Source: CAZHYV01 sp964537055 (GTDB lineage Bacteria; Myxococcota_A; Polyangia; Palsa-1104; JAEUJZ01). From it: a DNA stretch of 64,000 nucleotides. Position numbers and translations under genes: made by a program. The stretch covers positions 124,001 through 188,000 of the forward strand of contig CAZHYV010000007.1 in assembly GCA_964537055.1 (NCBI GenBank), read 5' to 3'. Numbering within the stretch: the stretch's first letter is position 1; every line of letters starts with the position of its first letter. The notes below the pieces were generated by a model, which did no database searches, was not told the origin of the DNA, and worked only from the letters and a program-made list of their open reading frames with translations. Below, one piece after another: positions 16,613 through 25,312 of this stretch.

Positions 16613-17557
16613 ATGAAAGTCCTTGTTACTTTTGGCTCTCGTTATGGAGGTACGAAAGAAATCGCAACTACGTTGGGGGATGTCCTTGCACATTCGGGCC
16701 ACCAAGTCGAGGTTTTATCTGCTCATGAGTCGCACCATCTTAAGAACTGGGATGCCGTCATCGTGGGAGGGGGTCTTTACGCAGGCCGGTTTCATAAGGA
16801 TGCCAGGCGTTTTATCCATCGTCATCTCGACGAGCTTGTGGAAAGGCCTGTATGGCTCTTTTCAAGCGGACCCCTGGATGACTCGGCTCATCAAAAGGAG
16901 ATTCTTCCCACGAGGCAAGTTCAAAGGCTGCTTGATCTCACCGAGGCCCGTGGACACAAAACGTTTGGAGGCCGCCTGGATGAAACGGCCAAAGGCTTCA
17001 TCGCCAAATCTATCGTAAGGCAAGGAAAAGGGGGAGATTTTCGCAATATGGAGGATGTAAAAACGTGGGGCCATCAAATTTCTTCTGAGCTACAAACGAT
17101 CCCTCCATCGGCCCAGGCTGCCCGTCGGACAAATCAGCGTCCTGTGCGCATCTTTCTCTCAGCCCTCTGCCTGTTTACCGGCCTTACCGCCCTCTTAGGA
17201 AGCATCGGGCTATTAGGACACATTCAGGGTTCTCCACCAACGACACCACCTTTGTCTGTCCTTCAGCACACACCTTTCCAGACTTTTCTGTGGCCAGGAG
17301 TCTTCTTGCTGCTGGTCAGCTTTCTTCATCTGCTTGCGGGAGTATTCGTAGTAAGACGTTATCGAAAAAACGAGGTGATCGCTTTTACTGCAGGCTGTAG
17401 CATAAGTATTTGGATCGTGACCCAAATGGCAATGCTTCGTTCTTTCAACTGGTTACAGGGGGTTTATGCAGGCGTGGGCCTTGCAACATTGATCGCAGCT
17501 CTATGGCTTTATGGAAAGAGGCGGAAGCATCCTAATAGGGGTTCGTCCTCCAACTAG
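16613..17557 (+). CDS. HemG-like flavodoxin domain fused to a four-helix membrane domain
   Basis: The first 165 residues match the flavodoxin-type protein of the HemG (menaquinone-dependent protoporphyrinogen oxidase) group: FGSRYGGTKEIA at the N-terminus is the FMN phosphate loop, and GGLYAGRFHKDARRFIHRH and FSSGPLDDSA follow in family order. HemG itself is about 180 residues. Here the chain continues with four predicted membrane helices (about residues 180-305) and ends in a basic tail, so the flavin domain is tethered to the membrane. The membrane half was not recognised. AAAGGAGC is seven bases before the ATG. The fusion may let electrons pass to or from the quinone pool; heme synthesis, as for HemG, is only one option. 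Confidence 0.7.
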   Translation: MKVLVTFGSRYGGTKEIATTLGDVLAHSGHQVEVLSAHESHHLKNWDAVIVGGGLYAGRFHKDARRFIHRHLDELVERPVWLFSSGPLDDSAHQKEILPTRQVQRLLDLTEARGHKTFGGRLDETAKGFIAKSIVRQGKGGDFRNMEDVKTWGHQISSELQTIPPSAQAARRTNQRPVRIFLSALCLFTGLTALLGSIGLLGHIQGSPPTTPPLSVLQHTPFQTFLWPGVFLLLVSFLHLLAGVFVVRRYRKNEVIAFTAGCSISIWIVTQMAMLRSFNWLQGVYAGVGLATLIAALWLYGKRRKHPNRGSSSN

Positions 17558-17596
17558 CTTCAGGTGCGGGATTGTGAACTTAGGTCAAAACTCCGT

Positions 17597-18781
17597 TTAT
17601 TTTTTCTTCCCTGCCGTACGTTCGTGAAGCCAAATCAGCACAGGGCTTGCGACAAAGATCGAGGAATAGGTGCCTACGATAACACCCACGTTCATCGCAA
17701 ATCCAAAGTCACGGATGACTCCGGTCCCCCAGATGTTCATGGCAAGCGTAACGATAAAGACAGTCGCTGAAGTTAGGATCGTTCTAGATAGGGTCTCATT
17801 AATCGAAAGGTTCACTACTTTACGGAAGCTCATCTCTTTAAATCGGGTTGTATTCTCTCGGATGCGATCAAACACGACGATGGTATCGTTCATCGAGTAA
17901 CCGATGACGGTCAGAATGGCGGCAATGGTTGTAAGCGAAAATTCTTTGTACGAGAGTGCAAATGCCCCAATGACTAGGATTGCATCATGGAGAAGAGCAA
18001 CCACGGTCCCTGGTGCGTACCGGAAGTCGAACCGTACCAGAACATAAAGCATGATAAATCCGATGGCGGCCAGGAGCGAAATGACTCCGTTATCGCGCAG
18101 CTCTTTTCCTGCTTTTGCTCCTACTGAGTCTCCTTGGCTGCCTGCAACAGTGCCTGCCCCAAGTTTCGATTCAAGCGCGGCCCGCACTTCTTGCGACAGG
18201 CCTGGAGTAGAAATGATGTAGGTTTTTGATTCATCAGGAGAAGTGGTGGTTTGGATCAGATCTTGCGAGACCTGAATATGAGAGCTCGCTAAAATCGTCT
18301 GGATCTGTGAGACCTCAACCCCTTTTTGTAAGCGCAGCACAATCCGTCCATCTTCGGTCTGGTAACGAAACATCCGGAGGTTCTCTTTTCCTAGCTGTGT
18401 CTCAAAAGCGGTTTTCAGCTTCTGCTGTTCGGCATCGGATAATGTCGAAACGGCTGAGAACCGAACCAAGTAGGTATTGGGGAAGTCGGTAATCGGAGAC
18501 ACTTCTGCCTCCTTAATCCCTCGCTCATCTAGGGCTGAGATAATCTGGCTTGGCAGAACAGGCCGAGTAAACTGAATCTTCATTTCAGTTCCCCCTCGGA
18601 AATCAATAGAGAAATTCAGAAGATGGCCACGGCTCTTGAGGACGTATCGGTTGACTGGCAAAAGGACAATCGAAGCGATACATAGCAGCGTCGAGAATAC
18701 TAACAACCATCTGCTTTTTCCCACAAAATCGATATTGTGGTTGGGTTTAATGAGTTCAAAAAATTTTGGTTTGTCCGCCAT
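17597..18781 (-). CDS. secF: Protein translocase accessory subunit SecF
   Basis: SecF works with SecD as a proton-driven pump that helps pull proteins out of the SecYEG channel. The 394-residue chain has the N-terminal SecF signature SIDFRGGTEMKIQF after the first helix, a large periplasmic region (about residues 60-215, longer than in E. coli SecF), and the C-terminal five-helix block with GYSMNDTIVVFDRIREN. It follows secD by 11 bases. The long periplasmic portion between the first and second helices is the only unusual point. The gene converges on the flavodoxin fusion. Confidence 0.92.
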   Translation of the reverse strand: MADKPKFFELIKPNHNIDFVGKSRWLLVFSTLLCIASIVLLPVNRYVLKSRGHLLNFSIDFRGGTEMKIQFTRPVLPSQIISALDERGIKEAEVSPITDFPNTYLVRFSAVSTLSDAEQQKLKTAFETQLGKENLRMFRYQTEDGRIVLRLQKGVEVSQIQTILASSHIQVSQDLIQTTTSPDESKTYIISTPGLSQEVRAALESKLGAGTVAGSQGDSVGAKAGKELRDNGVISLLAAIGFIMLYVLVRFDFRYAPGTVVALLHDAILVIGAFALSYKEFSLTTIAAILTVIGYSMNDTIVVFDRIRENTTRFKEMSFRKVVNLSINETLSRTILTSATVFIVTLAMNIWGTGVIRDFGFAMNVGVIVGTYSSIFVASPVLIWLHERTAGKKK

Positions 18782-18792
18782 AACGCTTTACC

Positions 18793-20616
18793 TTAAATAC
18801 TAAGTTTGGTGATTTTCTTGTGACCGGCCAGCCATTCAAACATCGCTCGGGAAAGCCATACCGATGTAAACAGGTTACAAACAATCCCAGCAATTAAGGA
18901 CACAGCAAAACCTCGAATGGGGCCTGTTCCATAAGAGTAAAGCACAATCCCTGCCACCAAGTTGGTTACGTGAGCGTCAAACACGGTCCAGAAAGCACGG
19001 TTAAATCCTGCATCCACCGCACTTCTTGGAAGTTTGCCTGCTCGCAATTCCTCTCGAATTCGCTCATAAATGATAATGTTGGCGTCCACCGCCATACCCA
19101 CCGTTAAAACAACCGCAGCAATACCTGGTAAGGTTAACGTCGCTTGGAAAAGTGCTAAAATGGCAAGCAGATAGAGGACGTTCAAAATCATAGCGATATT
19201 GGCGATAAGTCCGGATTTCCGATAATAGATCAGCATGAAAAGAATAACCGCCAAGGTCCCTATGATCATGGCGATTTTTGCTTTTTGCACGGTTTCAAAA
19301 CCCAGCGTTGCACCTACATGCGACTCAGATTTTTTCTTGAGCGGGGCTGGCAAAGCACCGGTTCGCAGGACCGTAACGAGGTCTTTGGCTTCTTTGATCG
19401 TTTCTTGAGGATCCCCACCCATTGTAATACGGGCCCGGCCTCCACCAATTTTTGTTTCCAGGGAGGGGGCAGACATCACCTTATCATCCAAGATAATTGC
19501 CATTTTCTGGCCTACATGATCTCCGGTCACCTTTTCAAATAGGACTGCGCCTTCGCTATTAAATTCGATATTTACCTCAGCCCTATTCTGTCCACGAAGA
19601 TCGTTTGGATCCTTAGAAAATCCGAAGCCTGCATCCACCAAGTACTCACCGGTGAGTTCCACTTTCTTAAAGAGGTAATACGTTCTCCAGATTCGATCCT
19701 GGGTTTCCTCCCCTTGGGCATTTCGTTTTGTGGTGTACTCAAACAAAATTTGATGATCGGAAGGAGTTCTGTACTCTTCGGGAAGCGATGCTAAGAACTT
19801 GTCTAATGTCTCTTTCTGCTTTGCTTTAAGGACATATTCTCTGTGGGGCCTACCCTGTTTATCGGCCCGATCCTCAACGTCGTACTCAAGCCCAGGAAAT
19901 TCATTCTTTTTTCCTGCAGCGTACACCGATAATTTTTGCATGTAATCAGATTGGTCATCGACGATTTTAAATTCGAGCTGCGCTGTTTTTCCGATCAAGT
20001 TCTTAAAACGCTCGAAGTCTTCTTCTTTGACCCCGGCAAGCTCGATCACAATCCCGTTTTTCTGATAGCGCTGGACCCCTGTTTCGGCCACTCCAAAGGC
20101 GTTGATACGGTTATTAATCGTCTCGATGCTTCGATCAATTACGCTTTTCTGAAGATCTTCAAGATAAGCTGGACTGATTCTTAGAATTACACGCGTATCT
20201 TGGTGCTCAAGGGTGATTTCCGTTCCCCCAAGGTCTCGGATCAGGGTATCGTCAAGTTGATTTGCCTCGTTTCGGCTGGCAAAAATCATATGAAGCTCGA
20301 CCTCGTCCCCTTGGTTGACCCACTCTGTTTTAATGCCTTGGATCTTCTTATCCTTGGCCAGCTTGTCAGCCACCTGAGTTCCTAATCGATCTAACTTGTC
20401 CGTCACCACTTTGTTGACGTCAACTTCATAATAAAGTCGGAGACCGCCCTGTAAGTCGAGGCCCAATGTGATTTTCCGTACAAATGTCTTTCGGAACCAC
20501 GAAGGCAGGCGATGGGTTTGGTGAAACCAATCTGCGACCGATGGTACCAAAACAACAATCGATAGCAGGGTTATTAGTGAATACGCAATCACGCGGTAAG
20601 TCCAGGACCGCACCAT
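18793..20616 (-). CDS. secD: Protein translocase accessory subunit SecD
   Basis: The larger partner of SecF, 607 residues. The N-terminal helix is followed by TLGLDLQGGLRLYYEV, the periplasmic P1 head region, and six membrane helices at the C-terminus. The conserved membrane block VGMAVDANIIIYERIREEL contains the acidic residue used in proton coupling. The order yajC-secD-secF is the common bacterial operon. A 199-base gap separates it from yajC, longer than usual, with no gene in it. Confidence 0.93.
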   Translation of the reverse strand: MVRSWTYRVIAYSLITLLSIVVLVPSVADWFHQTHRLPSWFRKTFVRKITLGLDLQGGLRLYYEVDVNKVVTDKLDRLGTQVADKLAKDKKIQGIKTEWVNQGDEVELHMIFASRNEANQLDDTLIRDLGGTEITLEHQDTRVILRISPAYLEDLQKSVIDRSIETINNRINAFGVAETGVQRYQKNGIVIELAGVKEEDFERFKNLIGKTAQLEFKIVDDQSDYMQKLSVYAAGKKNEFPGLEYDVEDRADKQGRPHREYVLKAKQKETLDKFLASLPEEYRTPSDHQILFEYTTKRNAQGEETQDRIWRTYYLFKKVELTGEYLVDAGFGFSKDPNDLRGQNRAEVNIEFNSEGAVLFEKVTGDHVGQKMAIILDDKVMSAPSLETKIGGGRARITMGGDPQETIKEAKDLVTVLRTGALPAPLKKKSESHVGATLGFETVQKAKIAMIIGTLAVILFMLIYYRKSGLIANIAMILNVLYLLAILALFQATLTLPGIAAVVLTVGMAVDANIIIYERIREELRAGKLPRSAVDAGFNRAFWTVFDAHVTNLVAGIVLYSYGTGPIRGFAVSLIAGIVCNLFTSVWLSRAMFEWLAGHKKITKLSI

Positions 20617-20815
20617 AGGTTTTAGATCACTCCTAAGTTAAAATGATGTAGATGATTGGTTTATACGATTGTCGCAAACAACGCAAGCTTTCCCTGCATT
20701 TCCAGGAAAAAATTTGCGCCTAACCGAAGGGCTTCTCTTGCGTTTCCCTAGACCCTTTCTTTAGAGTCTCTTGTTTATCCAGAATCTGCTACGAAGACCC
20801 TCTAGCGACACCAGG

Positions 20816-21154
20816 CTACTTTTCTTTCTCTTTTTTTTCTTCTTTTGCCTGTTTCACTTCTGGAGGCTTGCCTGCAATGTACGAGCGAAGCATTCGCACA
20901 CGAACCTTATCCTGAAGTTCTAGAATGACATAGGGACTGTTCTTCTCAGATTCATAAATCTTTCCGTACAATCCACCCGTGGTAATGATTTCTTCACCAC
21001 GACCGACATTTTGAATCCAATTCTCTAGTTCTCGCTGTTTTTTGTTTTGCGGACGTTGATAGACGACGTAAAAAATACCGAGACAGATAGGCAAGAGAAG
21101 CCAGGGGCTGGCCAATAACTCTTTGAGGCCTGCTGCTGCTAACATGGAAAGCAC
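20816..21154 (-). CDS. yajC: Preprotein translocase subunit YajC
   Basis: A 112-residue protein with one N-terminal membrane helix and a soluble beta-rich domain. The family pattern is clear: YQRPQNKKQRELENWIQNVGRGEEIITTGGLYGKI, ending with a DKVRVRMLRSYIAG strand and a K/E-rich tail. YajC binds SecDF and its usual place is just before secD, as here. The start lies close to that of the divergent aminopeptidase gene, so 21155-21315 probably holds promoters in both directions. Confidence 0.9.
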   Translation of the reverse strand: MLSMLAAAGLKELLASPWLLLPICLGIFYVVYQRPQNKKQRELENWIQNVGRGEEIITTGGLYGKIYESEKNSPYVILELQDKVRVRMLRSYIAGKPPEVKQAKEEKKEKEK

Positions 21155-21315
21155 GATTCATTCCTCCGAAAATTTCCTTGATTGAGTACCAGAGGAATCC
21201 CTTTCCGTCAATCAGAATCCGTACTACTTGCGAAAGACGAATGCATGGTTCCTCGCTTGATTGGCACCTAGGTTCTTTACTTGCTTGTCGCCTAACATTT
21301 CAGTACCATTTCTCT

Positions 21316-22656
21316 ATGAATTCTATCCATCAAATCCGGAGAGCTGCCTTTCTCAAACAACTGGGGCCAAATCGAGCCGCGGTTGTCTTTGGATCAACCA
21401 CCTCTCTTAGAAACGGGAGTGTCTCTTATCCCTTTCGGCAGAATTCAGACTTCCTCTACCTTACAGCTTTTCCCGAGCCCAATGCAATTGCGGTATTCAC
21501 CCCGGGCCAAGAAAAACCGTTCACGCTATTTGTCGAACCTCGGGATAGCCGTAATGAGCTTTACACCGGCCCAAAGCCAGGTCTCTCTGAAGCTACTTCC
21601 CTTTACGAGGCAAACCAGGTGTTTCCCCGGGAGACGTTCGAACAAACCCTTCCCGATTTATTACAAGGGTATTCTGAGGTCGTCACCTCCATAGGGTCTT
21701 ACCCTTCTTTGGAAAGAATAGTCCTTGATTCTATTTCCAAGCTCAAAAATGTTGAACGGCGAGGGGTAAAAGCTCCTTATCGCCTGGCAGATCTTCGGTC
21801 CTTTCTCCACGAACAGCGCCTACGTAAAGATGAGGATGCCCTCGCCTGCTTAAAAAAGGCAGCCTCGATCACCAAAGATGCCTTTGTCATGGCCATGAAG
21901 GCTGCGCATGGAAGCGGTCCTACAGAACATCATGTAGCCACCATGATTGATATGACGTTTAGGCTTCATGGAGGAACTCCGGGTTACGAAAGCATTGTTG
22001 CCTGTGGAGACAATGCGCTCATCCTCCACTATATGAATGGACAGACTTCTCTTCAGCATGGGCAACTTCTTCTTATCGATGCAGGTTGCGAATGGCAGGG
22101 CTTTACAGCAGATGTTACACGCACGTTTCCCATCAGAAAAGCCCTGGGTGAGCCGATCTCTTTCTCCCCTGCCCAACGAAAAGTGTACGATTGGGTGCTT
22201 CACGCACAAATAGAAGGGATCCGGCAAGCGCGCGCAGGGTCCACGCTGGATCGAATTTATGAAACCTGCCGCAGGGTTTTGACAGAGGGCATGGTAGACC
22301 TAGGTTTGCTAAAGGGAGATCCAGAAGCGCTTATTGAACAAGGAGCTTACAAAAAGTTTCTTCCTCATCTGACCAACCATTGGCTAGGTTTAGACGTGCA
22401 TGATGTCGGCGAATACTACCCGAATGGGAAACCGCGTTTTCTAGAAGATGGCATGGTCTTTACCATTGAGCCAGGACTTTACATTCCGATAGAGGATACC
22501 ATACCCAAAGAATACCAAGGAATTGGTATTCGGATTGAAGATGATATTGTTATTGATTCTACGCAAGCCGAGGGACACATCATTTTGACCAAAGAGATCC
22601 CGAAGGCTCCGGAAGAAGTCGAGTACTTTCTGAACGAAGGAGTCCACCTCCGCTAG
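21316..22656 (+). CDS. pepP: Xaa-Pro aminopeptidase (M24B)
   Basis: Removes an N-terminal residue next to proline. The 446-residue protein has an N-terminal creatinase-like domain (QNSDFLYLTAFPEPNAIAVF) and a C-terminal pita-bread domain with the five metal ligands: LLIDAGCEWQGFTADVTRTF (two Asp), WLGLDVHDVGEY (His), FTIEPGLY (Glu) and IRIEDD (Glu). The start at 21316 (MNSIHQIRRAAF) is chosen because homology begins there; a longer in-frame version from 21178 would add 46 residues with no family features. Likely cytoplasmic. Confidence 0.9.
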   Translation: MNSIHQIRRAAFLKQLGPNRAAVVFGSTTSLRNGSVSYPFRQNSDFLYLTAFPEPNAIAVFTPGQEKPFTLFVEPRDSRNELYTGPKPGLSEATSLYEANQVFPRETFEQTLPDLLQGYSEVVTSIGSYPSLERIVLDSISKLKNVERRGVKAPYRLADLRSFLHEQRLRKDEDALACLKKAASITKDAFVMAMKAAHGSGPTEHHVATMIDMTFRLHGGTPGYESIVACGDNALILHYMNGQTSLQHGQLLLIDAGCEWQGFTADVTRTFPIRKALGEPISFSPAQRKVYDWVLHAQIEGIRQARAGSTLDRIYETCRRVLTEGMVDLGLLKGDPEALIEQGAYKKFLPHLTNHWLGLDVHDVGEYYPNGKPRFLEDGMVFTIEPGLYIPIEDTIPKEYQGIGIRIEDDIVIDSTQAEGHIILTKEIPKAPEEVEYFLNEGVHLR

Positions 22657-22740
22657 GAAAAAATTCTGCTAGGGCTTTCTATCGCCAAGATAAAGAAAAA
22701 GGTTTCCTAAAGGAGATTCCTGTTTTATAACGAAAGGCCT

Positions 22741-23148
22741 ATGCCCCGTATCACTCTTATTTTTTCTCTTCTCTTTATTTCTCTAGGAGTTGCTGGCTTT
22801 ATGCTTACAGGCCATAGTCACGTCACCGCCCTGATTCCTGCCTGCTTTGGACTTGTTCTCCTCTTTTTAAGTTTGCTGGCTCAAAAGCCTACGTACCGGA
22901 TGCATGCCATGCACGCGGCCGTTGGAGTCGCTCTTTTAGGTTTGCTTGCAACGGGCCTTCATCTATTCCTTCTGCTGAGGGCCCTGCCATCCTACTTTGC
23001 AAACGAGCTCGCCCCAGCGATCTACGACCTCTCTGCGCCAAAGCTTGCAAAAGGGTTGATGGCCTTGCTGTGTTTGGTCTATATTCTGATCTCGCTCGGT
23101 TCTTTTGTGAGAGCGCGTGTTCTTAAGAGTTCCACCCAAGGGAGATAG
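22741..23148 (+). CDS. Unrecognised four-helix membrane protein
   Basis: A 135-residue protein with four hydrophobic segments (about 4-22, 28-46, 55-80 and 105-122) and a short basic tail. Histidines in a HAMHAAVG helix are the only conspicuous polar residues in the membrane. No family was recognised. It is followed after six bases by the MauE-like gene, so the two are probably cotranscribed and may work together at the membrane. Confidence 0.6.
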   Translation: MPRITLIFSLLFISLGVAGFMLTGHSHVTALIPACFGLVLLFLSLLAQKPTYRMHAMHAAVGVALLGLLATGLHLFLLLRALPSYFANELAPAIYDLSAPKLAKGLMALLCLVYILISLGSFVRARVLKSSTQGR

Positions 23149-23154
23149 CGATTG

Positions 23155-23625
23155 ATGCCCAAATCGAAATTCTTAACCTGGCCCTTTTTACTCAGTCTTC
23201 TTCTGCGTCTGATTTTGGGAAGTATTCTTCTTTATGCAGCTATCAAAAAGTGGCAATCGGGACCCTACGATTTCGCTGTAATCATGGCAAATTTTCAAAT
23301 TCTGCCTGCAATCCTGGTTCCGCTGTTCTCGGTGGCTCTGCTCGGGGCCGAAACCTTGTTGGGGATCGGGCTGATAATCGGGGTCTGGCAAAAACAAATC
23401 GTTTGGTTGACTGTTATTTTATTTTTCACCTTTTCCACTGCTATGACCAGCGCCCTAGCACGCGGGCTGAATACAAATTGTGGTTGCTTCGGGGATAAAT
23501 CAAGTACTGTAGGTCTAAAAACATTAGTAATTGATGACCTGATTCCCCTCGGTCTATCGGTGATCCTTTTGCTCCTTAGTTACAAAATTGCATCACAACG
23601 CTTGGCAGAACAGGCGTCCTCATGA
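23155..23625 (+). CDS. MauE/DoxX-like membrane protein
   Basis: About 156 residues and four membrane helices. The motif NTNCGCFGD with C109 and C111, just before the last helix, is characteristic of MauE-type and related DoxX-family proteins, which take part in disulfide formation or in delivering reducing power across the membrane. ATG 23155 is chosen over TTG 23152 because GGAG lies ten bases upstream. It follows the four-helix protein and precedes ffh by 18 bases. A role in periplasmic thiol chemistry would fit with the cytochrome maturation genes elsewhere in the window, but this is inference. Confidence 0.7.
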   Translation: MPKSKFLTWPFLLSLLLRLILGSILLYAAIKKWQSGPYDFAVIMANFQILPAILVPLFSVALLGAETLLGIGLIIGVWQKQIVWLTVILFFTFSTAMTSALARGLNTNCGCFGDKSSTVGLKTLVIDDLIPLGLSVILLLLSYKIASQRLAEQASS

Positions 23626-23643
23626 TAAAAACGGCTTTTCCCT

Positions 23644-25278
23644 ATGTTAGAAACTCTAAGTAAAGGCTTCCGGGCCGCACGGGCTCGTCTGACCGGCATC
23701 ACAGAATTAACCGAAGACAATATCGAAGACGCTTTGCGGGATGTCCGCATGTCTTTGCTTGAAGCAGACGTTGCCTTCTCCGTTACCAAAACATTCCTTC
23801 ATCGCGTGAAGGAAAAAGCTTTAGGCCAGCAGGTGAAACTGCGTGCCCAGGCCAAAATCGCAGGAAAAGGAGGAGAGAAAACAAAACGCGATCTTCAGGT
23901 TTCCCCCGAGCAGCACTTTATCCGGATTTGTTATGAAGAGCTTGTGGAGCTCATGGGTCCCGTGAATACAGAGATCAAATGGGCCAAACGCGGGCCGACG
24001 GTGATCATGATGGTAGGCCTTCAGGGATCGGGAAAAACGACTACGGTCGGCAAACTGGCTCGGCACCTTCAAAAGACGTACAAGAAGCGGCCTATGCTGG
24101 CAGCGGCGGATATCTATCGGCCCGCTGCTATACAGCAGCTTGAGGTACTGGGGCAAAGGCTAGAAATGCCTGTGTATTCTGCCCCGGGCAAATCGCCTCC
24201 AGAGATCTGCGAGGAAGCATATAAGCTTGCCTATAGCAAGGGCTACGATGTCCTTCTTTTAGATACGGCAGGTCGTCTTGCTATCGATGAGCCTCTGATG
24301 CAAGAGCTTGAACAGATCCAGTCTAGGGTAAAACCCCAGGAAATCTTTTTTGTCTGCGATGCTATGATTGGTCAGGACGCTGTCACCACGGCCAAGACCT
24401 TCCATGATCGTATCCAAACGACTGGATTTATCCTGACTAAGCTTGACGGAGATGCCCGAGGTGGTGCAGCCCTCTCTATCAAGGAAGTGACCGGTCAGCC
24501 AATTAAGTTTCTTGGGATGGGAGAGAGCCTAGAAAAGCTAGAAGAATTCCGCCCTGATGGATTGGCCAGCCGTATTTTAGGGATGGGCGATGTCGTCGGT
24601 CTAATGAAAGATTTTGAGCAGGTAGCCGATGCGGAAAAAGCCGAACAGGACGCCATGCGAATGCTCCGCGGGAAGTTTGATATGCAAGACTTCCTTGAGC
24701 AGATTAGCATGATTCAACGAATGGGGTCTTTAAAAGATCTGATTGAGAAGATTCCAGGCCTAGGAGGCAACCTCCCTGAAGGTGCAAACGTTGATGATCG
24801 CGAGCTTGTTCGGATCCAGGCCATGATTAATTCGATGACTCAGGAAGAGCGCCGTCATCCTGAGAAATTTTTGGAAACCTCGTGGCAGGATGTGATTGCG
24901 GGCGGCCAACAAAAAGCTCAAAAAAAGGTCGCAAACTACCACATGGACCGAATTCGTCGCGTAGCAAGAGGCTCTGGGCGCAAAGAGGGTGAGGTCGTTG
25001 AGCTTTTACAAAAATTCGCGATGATGCGACAGATGATGACTAGCCTCGGAGAACAAACAGGCCTTTTGGGCAAAATCCCAGGCTTCCGCAACATTGCGAA
25101 AATGCGCCAAATGGCCAACATGGATCTAAGCGCCATGATGGGAGGTGGCCAAGCGGGAATGCCTCAGCTACCGATGAAAAATTCGGGTCCTCCGCAACGT
25201 ACCAGCTCAGACAAAGCCAGAGATAAGCGCAAACGTAAAGCTGCTCGCGATGCCCGCAAGAAGAACCGCCGGAAATAG
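23644..25278 (+). CDS. ffh: Signal recognition particle protein Ffh
   Basis: The SRP54 GTPase that binds signal sequences on ribosomes. Domains in order: N-terminal helical bundle (1-100), G domain with GLQGSGKTTTVGKLA near residue 127, DTAGR near 210 and TKLDGDARGG near 265, then the methionine-rich M domain from about 330 (KFDMQDFLEQISMIQRMGS and MRQMMTSLGEQTGLLG). At 544 residues it is about 90 longer than E. coli Ffh. Part of the extra length lies between N and G domains (KIAGKGGEKTKRD region) and part in a very basic C-terminal tail. It sits near its receptor gene ftsY. Confidence 0.95.
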   Translation: MLETLSKGFRAARARLTGITELTEDNIEDALRDVRMSLLEADVAFSVTKTFLHRVKEKALGQQVKLRAQAKIAGKGGEKTKRDLQVSPEQHFIRICYEELVELMGPVNTEIKWAKRGPTVIMMVGLQGSGKTTTVGKLARHLQKTYKKRPMLAAADIYRPAAIQQLEVLGQRLEMPVYSAPGKSPPEICEEAYKLAYSKGYDVLLLDTAGRLAIDEPLMQELEQIQSRVKPQEIFFVCDAMIGQDAVTTAKTFHDRIQTTGFILTKLDGDARGGAALSIKEVTGQPIKFLGMGESLEKLEEFRPDGLASRILGMGDVVGLMKDFEQVADAEKAEQDAMRMLRGKFDMQDFLEQISMIQRMGSLKDLIEKIPGLGGNLPEGANVDDRELVRIQAMINSMTQEERRHPEKFLETSWQDVIAGGQQKAQKKVANYHMDRIRRVARGSGRKEGEVVELLQKFAMMRQMMTSLGEQTGLLGKIPGFRNIAKMRQMANMDLSAMMGGGQAGMPQLPMKNSGPPQRTSSDKARDKRKRKAARDARKKNRRK

Positions 25279-25312
25279 GAAAGAACTGCCGGAAGCGGTA
25301 GGATCCGACTGT

